Position numbers and translations under genes: made by a program
The notes under the pieces: generated by a model
What the model was told of the DNA's origin: nothing
Seen by the model: only the letters and a program-made list of their open reading frames with translations
Databases searched by the model: none
Origin: Heterobilharzia americana
Taxonomy: Eukaryota > Platyhelminthes > Trematoda > Strigeidida > Schistosomatidae
Length of the DNA: 64,000 nt
NCBI GenBank assembly: GCA_944470555.2
Contig: OX104127.1
Coordinates: forward strand, 55,274,140-55,338,139
Direction of reading: 5' to 3'
Shown here: in pieces, positions 21,259-32,559 of the stretch
Layout of the letters: each line of letters opens with the position of its first letter
How positions within the stretch are numbered: position 1 is the stretch's first letter

Positions 21259-21453
21259 TTGAAAACATCTTTAATTTTCAGAACTGAAGTTTGTCATTTC
21301 AGAGGATTTCAAACATTTGACCTCCAAGTCCAAGCTTTTTTATGTCGCATTTATACATCACAAACAACAGGTGCAAACAACTTTACTTTGAACTCATTTA
21401 CCCAAGATACATATACAGAATGTTCATCTGGTACCTATGTCATCTATGATTAA
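21259..21453 (+). other. Candidate terminal exon or unidentified open frame
   Basis: A 64-residue open frame preceded by a good splice-acceptor-like tract (TCTTTAATTTTCAG at 21268-21281). If used as an exon from 21282 it would encode about 57 residues ending VIYD. Composition is mixed, with several cysteines, and it overlaps no repeat I recognise. The following 21480-21540 reads EEKLESIRQQLAACTLKDSY, which looks Penelope-like, so this piece could equally be the N-terminal part of that element. I do not recognise a function. Confidence 0.2.
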
Positions 21454-21479
21454 CTCACTTCACAAGATCACTCGTTAAC

Positions 21480-22100
21480 CCGAAGAAAAGTTAGAATCTA
21501 TACGTCAACAACTGGCTGCATGTACTCTGAAGGATTCATACTAGTTTGTTGAAGATGCAAGTCAGATTAACATCTTTAATAAGTTCATGCTATCATTTGG
21601 TATATACACCAAGCCACTAAACTGATGAAGTTACAGTTGACAGGTCACTGGGTCTTAGATTAAAAAATATCTTTACGATCAACTTTTAGAAGACAAAAGT
21701 TAAACAGAAAATTGGAAAAAAGGATGTCTTATCCTCTGAAACAACCTTCATCAAAAGAAGTCTGTTTTTATTGAACTAAACTTCAAGGATAATGTTTCTG
21801 GAGGAATTAAGAGAAGTCAAAGAGCCGCAATCAACATAGCATATCTTGCAGCCAAGTTGGTCCCTCTCTACGGAACGGTATGCTCTTTGGTACAATCAAA
21901 AGTGGACAGGTTCCCTCCACATGTTGTCCTGATTGTGTATACAAGTTTAAATACATCTGCGACAACAGTTGTATTTGAAAACAGGGAGGAAAGCATATCA
22001 TAGATTCTTTGATCACACACCAAGATGCTTGTACCTCGGTGGAGCAGTATTTTTGGCATTTCATTGAAGCAGGCCATGAAGTTAAAATGAGACTATCTGT
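21480..22100 (+). mobile_element. Penelope-like element remnant, linker and GIY-YIG end
   Basis: Translation in changing frames gives a possible N-terminal fragment near 21480-21545 and then, from about 21780, a linker (KRSQRAAINIAYLAAKLVPLYGT-like, interrupted). CVYKFKYICDNS follows at about 21940-21975, where the cysteine motif before GIY-YIG is expected, and HFIEAGHEVK near 22056-22085 resembles the IxTGHxV block of the endonuclease C-terminus. The reverse transcriptase between these parts is deleted. A second Penelope copy begins immediately downstream. Confidence 0.55.
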
Positions 22101-22104
22101 GGGT

Positions 22105-23545
22105 GAATTTAAATGGCTTAATATAATGCCTAAAATTAATAATCCCAACAAAACTTACGGTACTCTTAGGCTTACAAAATATCCTATCTAAACTATTGAA
22201 GTACTTGGTATCGATATTATTTCCTATTTGGAACCTTTCAAATTCTAGACTAATCAGTTTCTACGAGTTGAAACTAAACACGGAAAAAGATGAAAAGATG
22301 ATTGTTATGATGTGAAAAGTTTTTACATTAAAATACCAATCAGTATAACACTGGAGGTAGAACTTACTCACAGCACTTAGAGATTAGTTGATGAAATCAT
22401 GTTACATGTACAGTTTTGCCTGACATTCACACTCTTCAAGTTTCAGGACAAGATATACAGATAAACAGAAGGAGTAGCAATGGGATCGTTAATATCCCTA
22501 ATCAAGGCAGATATATTTATGGATAGTTGGGAAAACATGGCTTTACAAACGTTTAGTCCTAAACCTAAGATATGGTGGCGATATATGGATGACACATTTT
22601 TTGTGTTGAAATCGGAACATAACAACAATTTCCTCATGCATATAAACTCAGTAGTGGATGCAATCCAACTCACTTACGAGAAGGTAGAAAATGAACAAGG
22701 AGAACTACCCATGTTGGATTGCAGAATAAAACGAAGAACAGACGATGGCCTGGATACTACTGTCTACAGAAAACCAATACATTCCAACAGATATCCAAAC
22801 TTCAAATCATCCCATCCAATGTCAGTCAGTGAAGGCAGGATTAGTCAAATGTCTAAATGATAGAGGTAGAAAACTGACTAGTCACAGCAAGAACCTAAAC
22901 AAGGAGTTGAAACACGTAAAGGAAGCGCTAATAGTTAATAATTATCCTGCACAGTTTATTAAGAAATTCTTACAGACACACACGAGAAACAAGAAAATAA
23001 CAGTCACACGGGTGTGACTAATAACGGCAACACGAGTGAAGAGGAGTTCACAGACTCTATTGTGTTACCTACCCTATAAGGAGGGTACGTCAGAAACTTT
23101 ATGTAGAATCCTCAACAGAGCTGGAATTAGAGTGGCATTTAAACCTACAAACTCACTCAGAGATAAACTTTGTTGAGTGGCTTAAGCATCCGATAGAACC
23201 AATTAGGCGAAATAATCTAATCTATCGAATTCCACGCAATAACCGTGAGGTCAACTATGTAGATTAAAATGGCAGGTCAGGGTTAGTCAGATTATCAGAA
23301 AATAGGATTTTTGCCAAATATAGAAGGACAGATCCCAATATGATCAATAATCTAGGAAAAAACTTGGCTGTTTTAACCCATGCAACTATAACTACCGTTC
23401 GGTGGACAGAGAGATTGATTACTAAATACTTGTTCAGCTAGTTTGACCGTGAAACTACCAGTGACTTCTCAATCCCACACTATGACAAACCAAATGTTCA
23501 GTACTCTCAGGTTCTCAATAGTTCTCCTACCGATGCAGGTCAGTA
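22105..23545 (+). mobile_element. Penelope-like element, RT plus endonuclease
   Basis: The most complete plus-strand Penelope copy. It opens with PKINNPNKTYGT (RT N-terminal block), then DVKSFYIKIPI (RT block A, D preserved), FKFQDKIYR and EGVAMGSLISLIKADIFMDSW (block B). RYMDDTFFVL (block C, both catalytic aspartates present), PMLDCRIKR, TTVYRKPIHSNRYPN and KELKHVKEAL follow. After stops and shifts come the linker (GTSETLCRILNRAG, IRVAFKPTNSLRDKL), NNLIYRI and a decayed GIY-YIG region up to YDKPNVQYSQVLN near 23500. It shares family with the minus-strand copy at 24440-25850. Confidence 0.88.
22330..22860 (+). pseudogene. Penelope reverse transcriptase, catalytic half
   Basis: RNA-dependent DNA polymerase of a Penelope-like element, related by descent to telomerase-type RTs. 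The continuous frame 22480-22860 starts at MGSLISLIKADIF and contains RYMDDTFFVL with an intact DD pair, LPMLDCRIKRRTDDGLD and the VYRKPIHSNRYPN block. Upstream (22300-22480) the frame has stops but keeps DVKSFYIKIPI and the KIYR-TEGVAMGS junction, where one codon is a stop. The catalytic residues survive but the protein cannot be made intact. Confidence 0.87.
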
Positions 23546-23639
23546 GTGAATACCATTTTATCTGCTATAACTGCTGCAAAACATCTATGGGCATGGTTTC
23601 AGTTAAATTAGATGAAAAGTGGGAAATGTGAATCTCAGA

Positions 23640-24140
23640 TAAGTGTCGGCGGTTGCATTATTTTATTTATTTTAAAAGTCATTCTACTTACTACTTAATT
23701 AGTGACATTATTATATGGATCGTTTCAAGAGCTTTTGATCGACCCTCTCACTCGTTTCTATGTCACCTATATTTCGGAAATAACTTCATGTTAGGTGAAA
23801 CCTATAACTATGCATTATCTCGCCTTTTGTGCTTGAAATCAGATGTTTCATATTCATAAATTATGATACTTTGTGGTCAAGATGGTAAGTTAAGTGTATT
23901 TATGTATGAATCAGATCACCGGAAGTAAATATACTGACAGGAAGTATCAGATTTCGTGTTCTGCTGCCAGAGTTTGGTAGGACCTAATTAAATGACTCGT
24001 TGTATATGTGTTTGTGTGAACTGAGTGCAGGAGATTTGGTAGCGTATTCAAGACTGTTCACGTACTTAAGAAAATGGAAAATTAGTGAAGAGGTTAACTC
24101 AGGAATATAACAATTTCCACAGTTAAGAAAGGACTATTTC
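23640..24140 (+). repeat. R3 interspersed repeat, copy A
   Basis: Shares ordered blocks with 32560-33000 and 51040-51720: GGATCGTTTCAAGAGCTTTT, TTGTGCTTGAAATCAGATG, TCATAAATTATGATACTTTG, GAATCAGATCACCGGAAG, ACTCGTTGTATATGTG and TTAACTCAGGAATATAACAA. It starts about 100 bp after a Penelope endonuclease, so it may be that family's 3' non-coding region; no coding or tRNA-like content is visible. Confidence 0.7.
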
Positions 24141-24414
24141 TATTGATATTCGCGTACAACTTGGGCATTGTGGTAGAATTTCATTTCAAATTAAATTCAT
24201 TTATTTGCTTTATAACATAGTGTGATACAGTATTATTTACTTTGTGTTTCGAGCACAGTGTAATCACACTACATTCGATATCTGAAGTTTACAGTCCTGT
24301 CACCTCATATGATTTGTTTTTAGTGGTAGTAAAGTCTCCCATATCTCTGGTATACATGTGGCGTCATTTCTATTCCACATATGTTGGGTGTTGATTCGAT
24401 GAACAAAGATTCAC

Positions 24415-24447
24415 TAATCACATACACACACACTCTCTCTCTCTCCA
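24415..24447. repeat. CA/CT microsatellite
   Basis: ACATACACACACACTCTCTC followed by TCTCC; a short dinucleotide tract at the end of the neighbouring Penelope copy. Confidence 0.85.
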
Positions 24448-24581
24448 CCTAATTATATTCGACTGAAGTACAGTGGCTTTATCTCACCCATCCTATTGTA
24501 TGGTTGTGTGTTAATGCATGCATTGCAATAGCAGAGTGTTTTCCTACATTGTTGATCTTATTCGGGTCTGTCATTCTATAT

Positions 24582-24938
24582 TTAGCTAAATTCCCATGTT
24601 CTTTCTGCTACTGTAACTGGCCCCGACCGGCTAGTTCGACCTATGTACTTGACCTCACAGTCATTATATGCAATTTGCCAGATCAGATTATTTCGCTTAA
24701 TTGGTTCTATCGAATCTTTAGGCCAGCCGACAAAGCTTATCTCTGAGTGAGATTGTTGGTTTAAATGCCACCCTAATTCCAGTTTCGTTGAGGATCCTAC
24801 ATAACATTTCTGATGTAGCTTAATGATAGTGTAACACAATAGAAACTGTGAACTGCTTTCTGCTTGTGTTGTCCTTACTATTTGGTATTTTGTGTGTTCG
24901 TGCGAATTTCTTAACAAACGGTAGAGGATAATTATCAA
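24582..24938 (-). pseudogene. Penelope linker and GIY-YIG endonuclease fragment
   Basis: Encodes a stretch ending WHLNQQSHSEISFVGWPKDS, then EPIKRNNLIWQIAYNDCEVK, YIGRTSRSGPVTVAERTWEF. The YIGRT element is the second half of the GIY-YIG catalytic motif; in this family V-K-Y-I-G stands for G-I-Y...Y-I-G. The downstream RxxEH helix reads VAERTWEF, so the catalytic histidine region is damaged. Confidence 0.8.
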
Positions 24939-25259
24939 CTATTAGTGCTTCTTTTACGTGCTTCAACTCCTTGTGTAGGTCCCTACAATGACTAGTGAGT
25001 TTTCTAGCTCTATCAGCTAGACATTTGACTAAAGCCGCCTTCACTGACTGACATTGGATGGGATGATTTGAAGTCTAGATGCCTGTTGGAATGTGTTGGT
25101 TTTCTGTAGACGTTTGTCCATTGTTTTATCCTGCAATCCAACATAAGCTATTCCCCTTGTTCATTTTCTACCTCGTAGTTGAATTGGATTGCGTCTACCA
25201 CTGCATTTATGTGTGTGACGACAGTGTCGATATGTTTCGATTTCAACACAGTAAATGTG

Positions 25260-25667
25260 TCATCCACATATTTTTGGTGCAGGACTAAAAGTTTGTGAAT
25301 CCATGTTTTCCCAACTATCCATAAATATATCTGCTACGATTGAGGATATTGGTGATCCCATTGCTACTCCTTCTGTTTGTCTGTATATTTTGTCCTGAAA
25401 CTTGAAGTGTGTGGAGGTCAGGCATAACTGTATGCCTAATATGATCTTGTCACTTGACATCTTAGTTCTGTGAGTAAGTTCTGAGTCAATATTTTGTTGA
25501 TTTGTGACTGCCTCCAGTACCATATTGATTGGTATTTTACTATAAAGACTTGTTATATTAAAGCTAACCATTTTTTCATCCTCTTCTATATGTAGGTCAT
25601 TAAGCCTTAATTTTAACTCGTAAGAGTTTGCTGGTCTGGGATTTGAACGGACCCTAATAGGACACAA
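25260..25667 (-). pseudogene. Penelope reverse transcriptase fragment
   Basis: A 135-residue open frame with block A SFNITSLYSKIPI (catalytic D changed to N), the long helix region and block B FKFQDKIYRQTEGVAMGSPI followed by VADIFMDSW. It ends before the RYMDD block, which is shifted out of frame. Two changes (block A residue and frameshift) make it non-functional. Confidence 0.85.
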
Positions 25668-25850
25668 TATCTATACTAAGTACTTTGGTAGTTCATATGG
25701 GTTTAATGGGATAACCTGGTTTATGAACCTTAGTAGTGCCATACATTTTGCTAGGATTATTAATTTTAGGCAGTAAGTTAAACTGCTTATACTCATCTAG
25801 TAATGGTTTTATTGGAATTATTTCCAGGTTGTAGCGCAGAACTTTAAACT

Positions 25851-27944
25851 AATGATATTAACAGTGATAAAAATTTATTCTTATAAAATTGTGTATTCAA
25901 AAAGTCTTGAACTTCAAGATTGATTCAACTTATAAGTTTAATCGATGAGAAATAAATGGGATTAATTCATAATTATGACTATATTCAGGTTCATTATATT
26001 GGTGAACTATACCAGTTACATCAACTTTGTTTAGTTGAATTTCAAAATTTCCTGAACTTGAAAGGATGATTAACCAACTAACTTTACCCATGAAGGAAAT
26101 AGATGACGAGGAGAGAGAGAGAGAGAGAGAGATAAGTACTTGATTATTTAAAAGTGTAACACAGTATCATATCTTGGAGTATGAGATAGTCAAAAATTAT
26201 ACAGCAATGATAGAAGTATAAATTTTGTCCGAATTTCGAAAACTATAAATTCTGAAGGCTAATTTCTAGAAATTAAAAGACTGAAAGAAATCTGAAATTA
26301 ACTTATAATCTAAATAGGTTTTATTCTCTGAAGAAACGATTTCTATGAAGTCATGAAATGTCATTAGGATTTCATTTATAATCCATTTACCCAATGATCA
26401 ACTTATTCAACTCTATCAGATCAAGTGTTTACAAGATATGGTGAAGTTAAATGAATTTATTTGATGATTTCAAAATGAGTACACTAAGTATTCTGCTGTA
26501 CAGATCTTAAAAGATGGTAGTATTGAAAATTTGAAGAAGTCAACCTAGAAATGAAACCTTTATTTCTTACTTTACAGCTTGAAATTTGTATTACTTGACT
26601 TTTAGGAATTAGACTTCGCTAGATCAGCTATGAGTTTGTATAGCAAACCACTTGCCATTAACATGTGTCACAATATGTGATCGTTACACATGACCACGTT
26701 TTAACCAGCACTATGGCAATTGTCACACTACGTTTCTTGACTAGACATCAAGAAGTATTGCTGTTGATGTTATGAGATTGAAGGTAGTTAGGAGAAACTA
26801 CATGGCTTTTTAAGACTCATAAGCAGGTTACATTGATAATTGTAACGAAATGATCGCATCCTTACAGGTTCGTTCCGAAAGTAAAAGCGTGATAAAAAAA
26901 AACAATGTAAAACGGAAGATTTGACAGGATAGTTTCTAAAGAAACTGTATGATTTATGAGTTTATGAAGAATCATCTACTGGAATTCTTTCAGTGATAGA
27001 ATTTTAAGTCATTGGAAAACTTTCAATGATACCGGAGATAGTTCCTCATATGATAAGATTTACAAATTTTATCTGAATAACAGTAAAAATGATCCATCCG
27101 ATAGAGAACAACAAGAATTTCAAAGATCTATAATAACTTTGGATGTTTGCGTTTTGTTTTAACTCTTCAATTATGTGAGCTTTTTTTTTTTTGGTACGAG
27201 GTCTGTATGATCCTTTTTTTCTTGTACATTAGTTGATATGACTGAAGGGAAAAATTATTGCTAAAGGAAATCATCTTCATCTTAACAGGTTAATTATATA
27301 AAGGCAAAAGGTGTACATACTGTTTTAGTATTCAGTTATTCTTAAAACTTGATAAAATGCACAACCTTATAAATGAATACACATTTAATATAAACATTCT
27401 GCATAAATATGAGTCCAATCCATTACTCCCAGCTCTATTTATATTCCCTTCACGTAAACTTAGTAATACTTGTATGATCATATATTCATTGCCCTACTTA
27501 TGAATTGATATAGACAAATTTCTTCCAGAAGAAATGTGCGAAAAGTCTGAGTTGAAATGTCTCAAACTAAAGCTTTCAGAAATATTACAGTCGATAAACA
27601 ACAGTAATATATATGTGTGTTAAGAAGTGATTTGAATAGAAATCAACATTTTAAGTCCTCATTCCTTAAGAGAAGACTTTAAGATTTCAATCTTTATTTC
27701 ATGTTAATGTGTGGTCAGGAAAAATCTTATTGGGTAATATATCACAAATTTGACCAATTAGAATAAGTTATATAACTTTTGACCTAATGATTTTGTATGT
27801 TTATGAAAGCTGTATATAAAATGATGTATTTTTTTCAAATAAAGTATCTTCTCTTACAGCAACAAGCTGATCTTTGTTTTGTGATTTGCTCGGCTCAATG
27901 AAGTCCAAGTGTCTCATCGCATCATTATCGTTGGCGCATATATT
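25851..27944. other. Unassigned 2-kb interval
   Basis: The longest stretch without recognised elements. It is strongly AT-rich, with a GA microsatellite at 26109-26133 and a T-run near 27181-27191. Near 27837 there is an AATAAA hexamer followed by a T/G-rich stretch (27870-27885), which has the form of a polyadenylation site, but no upstream coding frame supports a gene. Confidence 0.4.
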
Positions 27945-28308
27945 ATTTCAAGTTGTTATTCATTGTAGACTGACATCAGTTGGAGGAACAAAGGAAACCT
28001 ACCTCGGAGCACTGGACAGCTGTTTCATCCAACTAGTATGGGACTCCCCGACAGCGCGCACCCCCGACCCCGCACCACGAGGAGTCAAACCCGTGGCCTC
28101 CAGGTTCCGTGGCCATCACGTTACCATTGAGCTAGCCACTGGGTCAGAATCCAGTTGTCCATATTTCCAACTTCTGTTAGCTCACGATATAGCGCATCCG
28201 CCACCAAATGTCATCGTTGAGTAACTGTCCTCATGACCATCAGGCTTTGCCCCCATCGGCCCACTTGAAGCTAGTCACCAATGAGCATCAGTTCAATTGA
28301 ATTTCGAG
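27945..28308 (-). mobile_element. S1 SINE, full length
   Basis: Minus-strand S1 with leader, tRNA-like head (GCTAGCTCAATGGTAACG; GCCACGGGTTTGACTCC) and tail. The ribozyme core has decayed to CTGTCGGGGAG while GATGAAACAGCTGTCC is kept. It lies head-to-head with the next plus-strand copy. Confidence 0.87.
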
Positions 28309-28572
28309 TGAGCCAACAGAAGTTGAAAATATGGACAATTGGATGCTGACCCAGTGTCTCAATGGTAACGTGATGGCCACGGAACCTCAAGTTCACGGGT
28401 TCGATCCCTGATGGTGCAGTGTTGTGGGTGCACACTGCTGACGAGTCCCATACTAGTCTGACGAAACAGCTATCCAGTGCTCCGAGGTAGGTTTCCTTTG
28501 TTTCTCCAACTGATGTCAGTCTACAATGAATAACAACTTGAAGTATTTCCGAATCCCCACAACTCCCTCAGC
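28309..28572 (+). mobile_element. S1 SINE, young subfamily
   Basis: Plus-strand S1 with a truncated leader. From the tRNA-like head (AATGGTAACGTGATGGCC; B box GGGTTCGATCCCTG) to TTGAAGTATTTCCGAATCCC it is almost identical to 33210-33465, which marks a recently active subfamily. Ends CCCTCAGC and ATTATTATT-rich sequence. Confidence 0.88.
28431..28482 (+). ncRNA. Hammerhead ribozyme (S1 type), intact core
   Basis: Stem I CACTG (28433-28437) / CAGTG (28475-28479); core CTGACGA (28438-28444); stem II GTC/GAC closing a long loop (28445-28462); GAA (28463-28465); stem III ACAGCTAT (28466-28473, one mismatch from self-complementary); cleavage C (28474). All conserved core bases present. An identical core lies at 33335-33386. 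Confidence 0.78.
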
Positions 28573-29519
28573 ATTTATTATTATTATTATCCCATCAGTC
28601 ACTTCAAAACTTAACCGGAACAACAACAAAATGTTGGTTTACTTGCTAAAAAACTCAGGCATTGCAGCCAGTCATACAAGATGATTGGGGTAGACTGATG
28701 AAGTTTTCTCTACTGTCGGTCAGTTCGACCAACTTATTACAGTCAACTCAAATGTGTACAGTCTGTCCATCGTCAACGTTTAAAATGACCTGATATATCT
28801 TGATTCCTCTGAAGCCATAAATGTTTTCTGTAGTTAATCAGAGGAATACTTTGAGACATTTGTGAAAATTAAGTGTATCGTATGAGAAAAGCAGATACTC
28901 ACATTAAAAGTCTCAATAGAAAGGACCGCAAAACATTATCCATTCTTGTGCGGACACATTTGATAAGCTTTAGGTAGTAGCAACTACTAATTTCCTTCCA
29001 AAAAAATCCTGATGACCGAAGATTGACTTCTGTAGTATGAATTCTGCTCTAACGTCTTACATGAAACGGTCCCTTTCGACAAGGATTCTTTTAAGAACTT
29101 CAACTGAAAGTTAAGTAACTTGTATGATGCAATCATGATTTTCGTTATTTTCGTTTAGAGCTGACTGCACCCCAAAAAAAGCCAGGTACCAGCAAGTTGA
29201 GAAAAGAATATACGAAACATCGTTGCAGGGCTTTTTAAAAACTTAAATAATGCCATCCAGCAACTAGAATATTCCCAAATAAGACGTTCGAACACCTTTG
29301 TGTCCTGACTGCACCTAAAACAATTCATATGTCTCCTCTCTGCAGTAGCCAATAGAATTCTCTCCTCATTGATGATTTTTTGTAAGTGGAAAAGTTTCAA
29401 GCACTGTGATCTAAGTATCACCTTTTACATGTCGTGTGATCAATGCCAGTACGTACAATGTCTTGGATTCTACTGGTTGGCACTACCAATCAAATTAAAT
29501 CATGCTTAATCTTCATACA
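28573..29519. other. Unassigned interval
   Basis: No family recognised. An 88-residue minus-strand frame at 29155-29421 has some cysteines but no motif I can name. Confidence 0.4.
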
Positions 29520-30290
29520 GTATTCAGGCTTCGGAATTAAACTACCTAGCTCAGAAAATGCAACATAACCGAAACCATCCACCTGAGCTACAAATATTTT
29601 TTCTGCTTTCAAAATCAATGAGATTTTCTCCCTAAGTCGCTCAGTAGCTCGGTCTGATGACGTCGAGTGTGATTGGTTGCTTCTGCCATTGTTATTGCCG
29701 TCACACTAATTTAGATTGGTTGTCCAGCTGAAGTCAACTCAAACCTTCTTGTTATCTCTCGTATTTATTATCGGTTGATAAATTGAGTCACTCAATATGT
29801 TTGTTCATTGCTGACCTATTTGAGTGGAGAGATTCTAAAACTTCTTTGGCAATCCTCGTAGTTCCTGTATCTAAGGTTCCCAGATTTTTCTAGTTGAATT
29901 TATGTCCACGCTTGACTATATGCATTGATATAAGCGAAGATATATAGTGACACTTGAATGATGTTCACGTAGACAGATAAGAAGAGGGAGACCACTCTAT
30001 CTGAATTAGTGTTTCTTACAGTCTCCATAGTTTATTTTGCAGATAAATTTGTGTTTATCTTCCTTCACTGTCGCATCTTTTGGCCTGCATAACATGGAGT
30101 GAAGGGATTTCGAAGGTTTTTGAGCTACAATGATTCCAGAAAGCATCAGTAATCTATCTCCGATCTCGAAGAGGTTCTTCAAGGTAAAATTATCCATCTG
30201 TTGGCTTTCATCGATTACTTCTTGGTTATCGGTGAACACTTGGAGATTCTGATTAGGTTTTATAGTTATAAAATCAAATTATTCAACACA
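29520..30290 (-). mobile_element. Penelope-like element, GIY-YIG end and 3' region
   Basis: The minus strand encodes IVAQKPSKSLHSMLCRPKDA (linker) and HKFICKINYGDCKKH (the cysteine motif before GIY-YIG) at 30006-30239. A stop-rich continuation resembles the LHEHHSSV, RGHKFN, LDTGTTRIAKEVLES and NKHIE blocks of the same family. Then follows the 3' region with CAACCAATCACACTCGACG and, near 29530-29590, ATTTGTAGCTCAGGTGGATG and TTCTGAGCTAGGTAGTTTAA. Those last blocks match the terminal repeat at 40115-40200. The RT is missing. Confidence 0.8.
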
Positions 30291-30569
30291 GAAATGGCTA
30301 AATTTGCAGTGAATTCATTTTTCCAATGAAGAACAACCGGAATGTGAATAGATGTCAAGCGTATAGAGCAAAATCAGTTGTTCTGCGGGGTAAGTAGTTA
30401 TTACAAGCAAAAACAGATGCCCTGACAAGTATACGAAAACAAATATCGTTTATAATATACCCAAACATGAACTGACAAAAGTGCGGAAGAAACCTTTGTT
30501 TCCGCGGCGATAGTTCACAGAAGACACCCCGAGTAGAATTCGGTCACTATATCTATCTACACAGTCAAC

Positions 30570-31806
30570 TGTCTAACTCAACTTCCTCGACTTTGAAAAG
30601 GCCTTCGACAGCGTCGACAGAGAAGTAATTTGTCAGGCAGTTGCTTCAGCACTACGGTTTCAGTGCCACAATTCTTTATCAACCTCATTCATCAACTATA
30701 TGGAGACACCACATGCCAACGATCCACAATGGAAAGCTCACCTGAGTGACGCCTTTGGAGTGAAGACAGCAATAAGACAAGATTTCCGCCTACTATCACT
30801 CATGATCTTCCTGACTGTGGTAGACTAGACTGGACTGGATCATGCAGCAAACTGCGAGGAGCTGTGAGAAGATGGCCATATGCTGCATGATCGATGAAAA
30901 GACCCCAGAAGATTTGGATTTCGCCAACGATGATGATTTCTGTCTGATGTCTTGCCGCACAAACTCGAAGATCTACAGGCGAAAACTAACAAGTTGACAG
31001 AAGAAGCAAAACAGAGAAGACGAGACTTCAAATGAATATAGGGAAGGCAGAGACAGAGGTGATGAAGACACCCAACCAACAACAGCATCAATAACAAGTA
31101 CCAGTCATCATCAACGGGAGAAACCTAAAGGAAGTAGTCTCTTTCACCCACCCACATACCTAGGCAGGCAGCATCGTTTCAACTACAGGCGGCACTGGCA
31201 CGGACGAGGATGTGAAAACCAGGATTGGAAAGACAGCAAGACATGCCTTCCTGCATTAATCTGAAATCAGTGTGGAGATCTTCTGTACTCAGCATAAAGC
31301 GTGGACATCCGGAGTTTCAAGACCAATTCAGTCAAGTCAGTGCTTCTATGTGATGGTTCAGAGACTTGGCACGTCACGAAAAACACTTCCAACAAAATAC
31401 AGACATTCATCAACAGCTGCCACCTACTATCACTCGATACTGAAGATCAGATTGCCAGGAAGAATAAAAAACAAGAAACTCTGGCTAACAACGAACCAAC
31501 TATGAACCTATTGCTCAACAAATATGCAGGAGAAGGAAGTCGAGATGGATTGGGCACACACTGAGAAGACCGACTGGGGACATCGTGCGTCAGGCCAGGC
31601 CATCGAGTAGAATCCAAAGGGGAAACGATGAGTTGGTCTTCCAAGGTGAGGGTGACATGGATGAGATGGTGTGAGAAAGAAATGAAAGCTTGTGGGCAGT
31701 GGTGGAGCCAGGGTGGAAAGACTAAAGAAGCGAGTGCAATGGAGGCGTGCTACTGAAGCCATATGTTTCACTAGGAACCCAAGGGAAAAATAACAATAAT
31801 ATAATA
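30570..31806 (+). mobile_element. RTE-clade LINE, 5'-truncated
   Basis: Begins at the RT A block (LNFLDFEKAFDSVDREV at about 30578-30630) and passes through a degraded B block and DWIMQQTARS. The catalytic FADD region near 30915 reads DFANDDDF, so the aspartate pair is disturbed. It continues HKLEDLQAKTNKLTEEAKQR, a frameshifted SFTH region, IRSFKTNSVKSVLLCDGSET, TFINSCHLLSLDTEDQ, a short 3' domain and the 3' UTR ending ACTAGGAACCCAAGGG with an ATAATAATA tail. Related most closely to 12584-13600 (shared KTRRDFK and the TNSVKSVLLCDG variant). Confidence 0.92.
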
Positions 31807-32559
31807 ATATCTATCTACAACAATAAACAAAACAGTCTGCTGAGGACGTTTTCGTCTCTCTATTTTTAGCCGACCATTGTTCACCCCTACACTTAGGAAT
31901 GCCTTACTTAATTTGAACTTATCGTCATGTATATGCCATATAAATTGTTCCTGTGGAGTAGGTTTCTTATGGTGAACAATCAGGCGAGTCCGTCTCAGTG
32001 TATAAGAAAATCTACCGGCTTGTTTTGCAGAGGGTGAGGTCAAACCCGCTTAAAGTTGTTTACTAACACAGCTGACAGATAAAGGAAACCATGTAGATAG
32101 TAGTACAGGTTTTATTTTAAGACTCTACAACCTGGTATTCATTAAAACATTCTCTATATAGCTGAATATATGATTATGAGATTAACTAAACCTCATCTTT
32201 TTATTCAGAAAGAATCACACTCATTCCTTACACTTCTCTTCGCCTCCTAATGACTGAACACTGTTTCTGTCCTTACGATTTTCGTTCGTTTTATTGGTTC
32301 CTTCTGTTTAAAGCATAGTTTTACCTGGATTTCTCTCTTATTCTAATAAGTGTTTAAAATCTGGTTAAATATCAGCTTTTCATTAACCATTCACATCACT
32401 ATTGCTTTGCTATTCATGCCAAATCAACCATTTCACATATTGACCAATATTTTTAGTAAAATATCTATTCCATTGGTGCTCTTCGGGTAAATTCATATCT
32501 TTCTCTGTATTGTATCAGTCAGAAAGAGGGAAACGGGAGCTCCAGCTAAGTGCCACTGG
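31807..32559. other. Unassigned interval
   Basis: AT-rich. A 90-residue minus-strand frame (31771-32043) contains no motif I recognise. Confidence 0.4.

Larger units (their letters stand above)
24440..25850 (-). mobile_element. Penelope-like element, RT plus endonuclease, inverted partner
   Basis: Same family as 22105-23545, opposite strand. From 25850 downward: PLLDEYKQFNLLPKINNPSK, TTKVHKPGYPIKPI, VSFNITSLYSKIPI (block A, D replaced by N), IYRQTEGVAMGSPISSIVAD (block B), DIFMDSWENM and KALVKCLADRARKLTSHC. KELKHVKEALIVDNYPLPF and the linker ending IEPIKRNNLIWQIAYNDCEVKYIGRTSRSG follow, i.e. the cysteine and the Y-I-G-R-T of GIY-YIG, and a tail to about 24440. The block C segment near 25240-25270 is broken. 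Confidence 0.88.

Noticed and set aside
27837..27885. Polyadenylation signal of a host gene
   Set aside because: AATAAA and a T/G-rich element are present, but in AT-rich DNA this is common and no coding exon lies upstream.
29638..29672. GTCTGATGACGTCGAG as a hammerhead core
   Set aside because: No stem II or GAA strand follows in either orientation; it is a diverged part of the Penelope 3' region.
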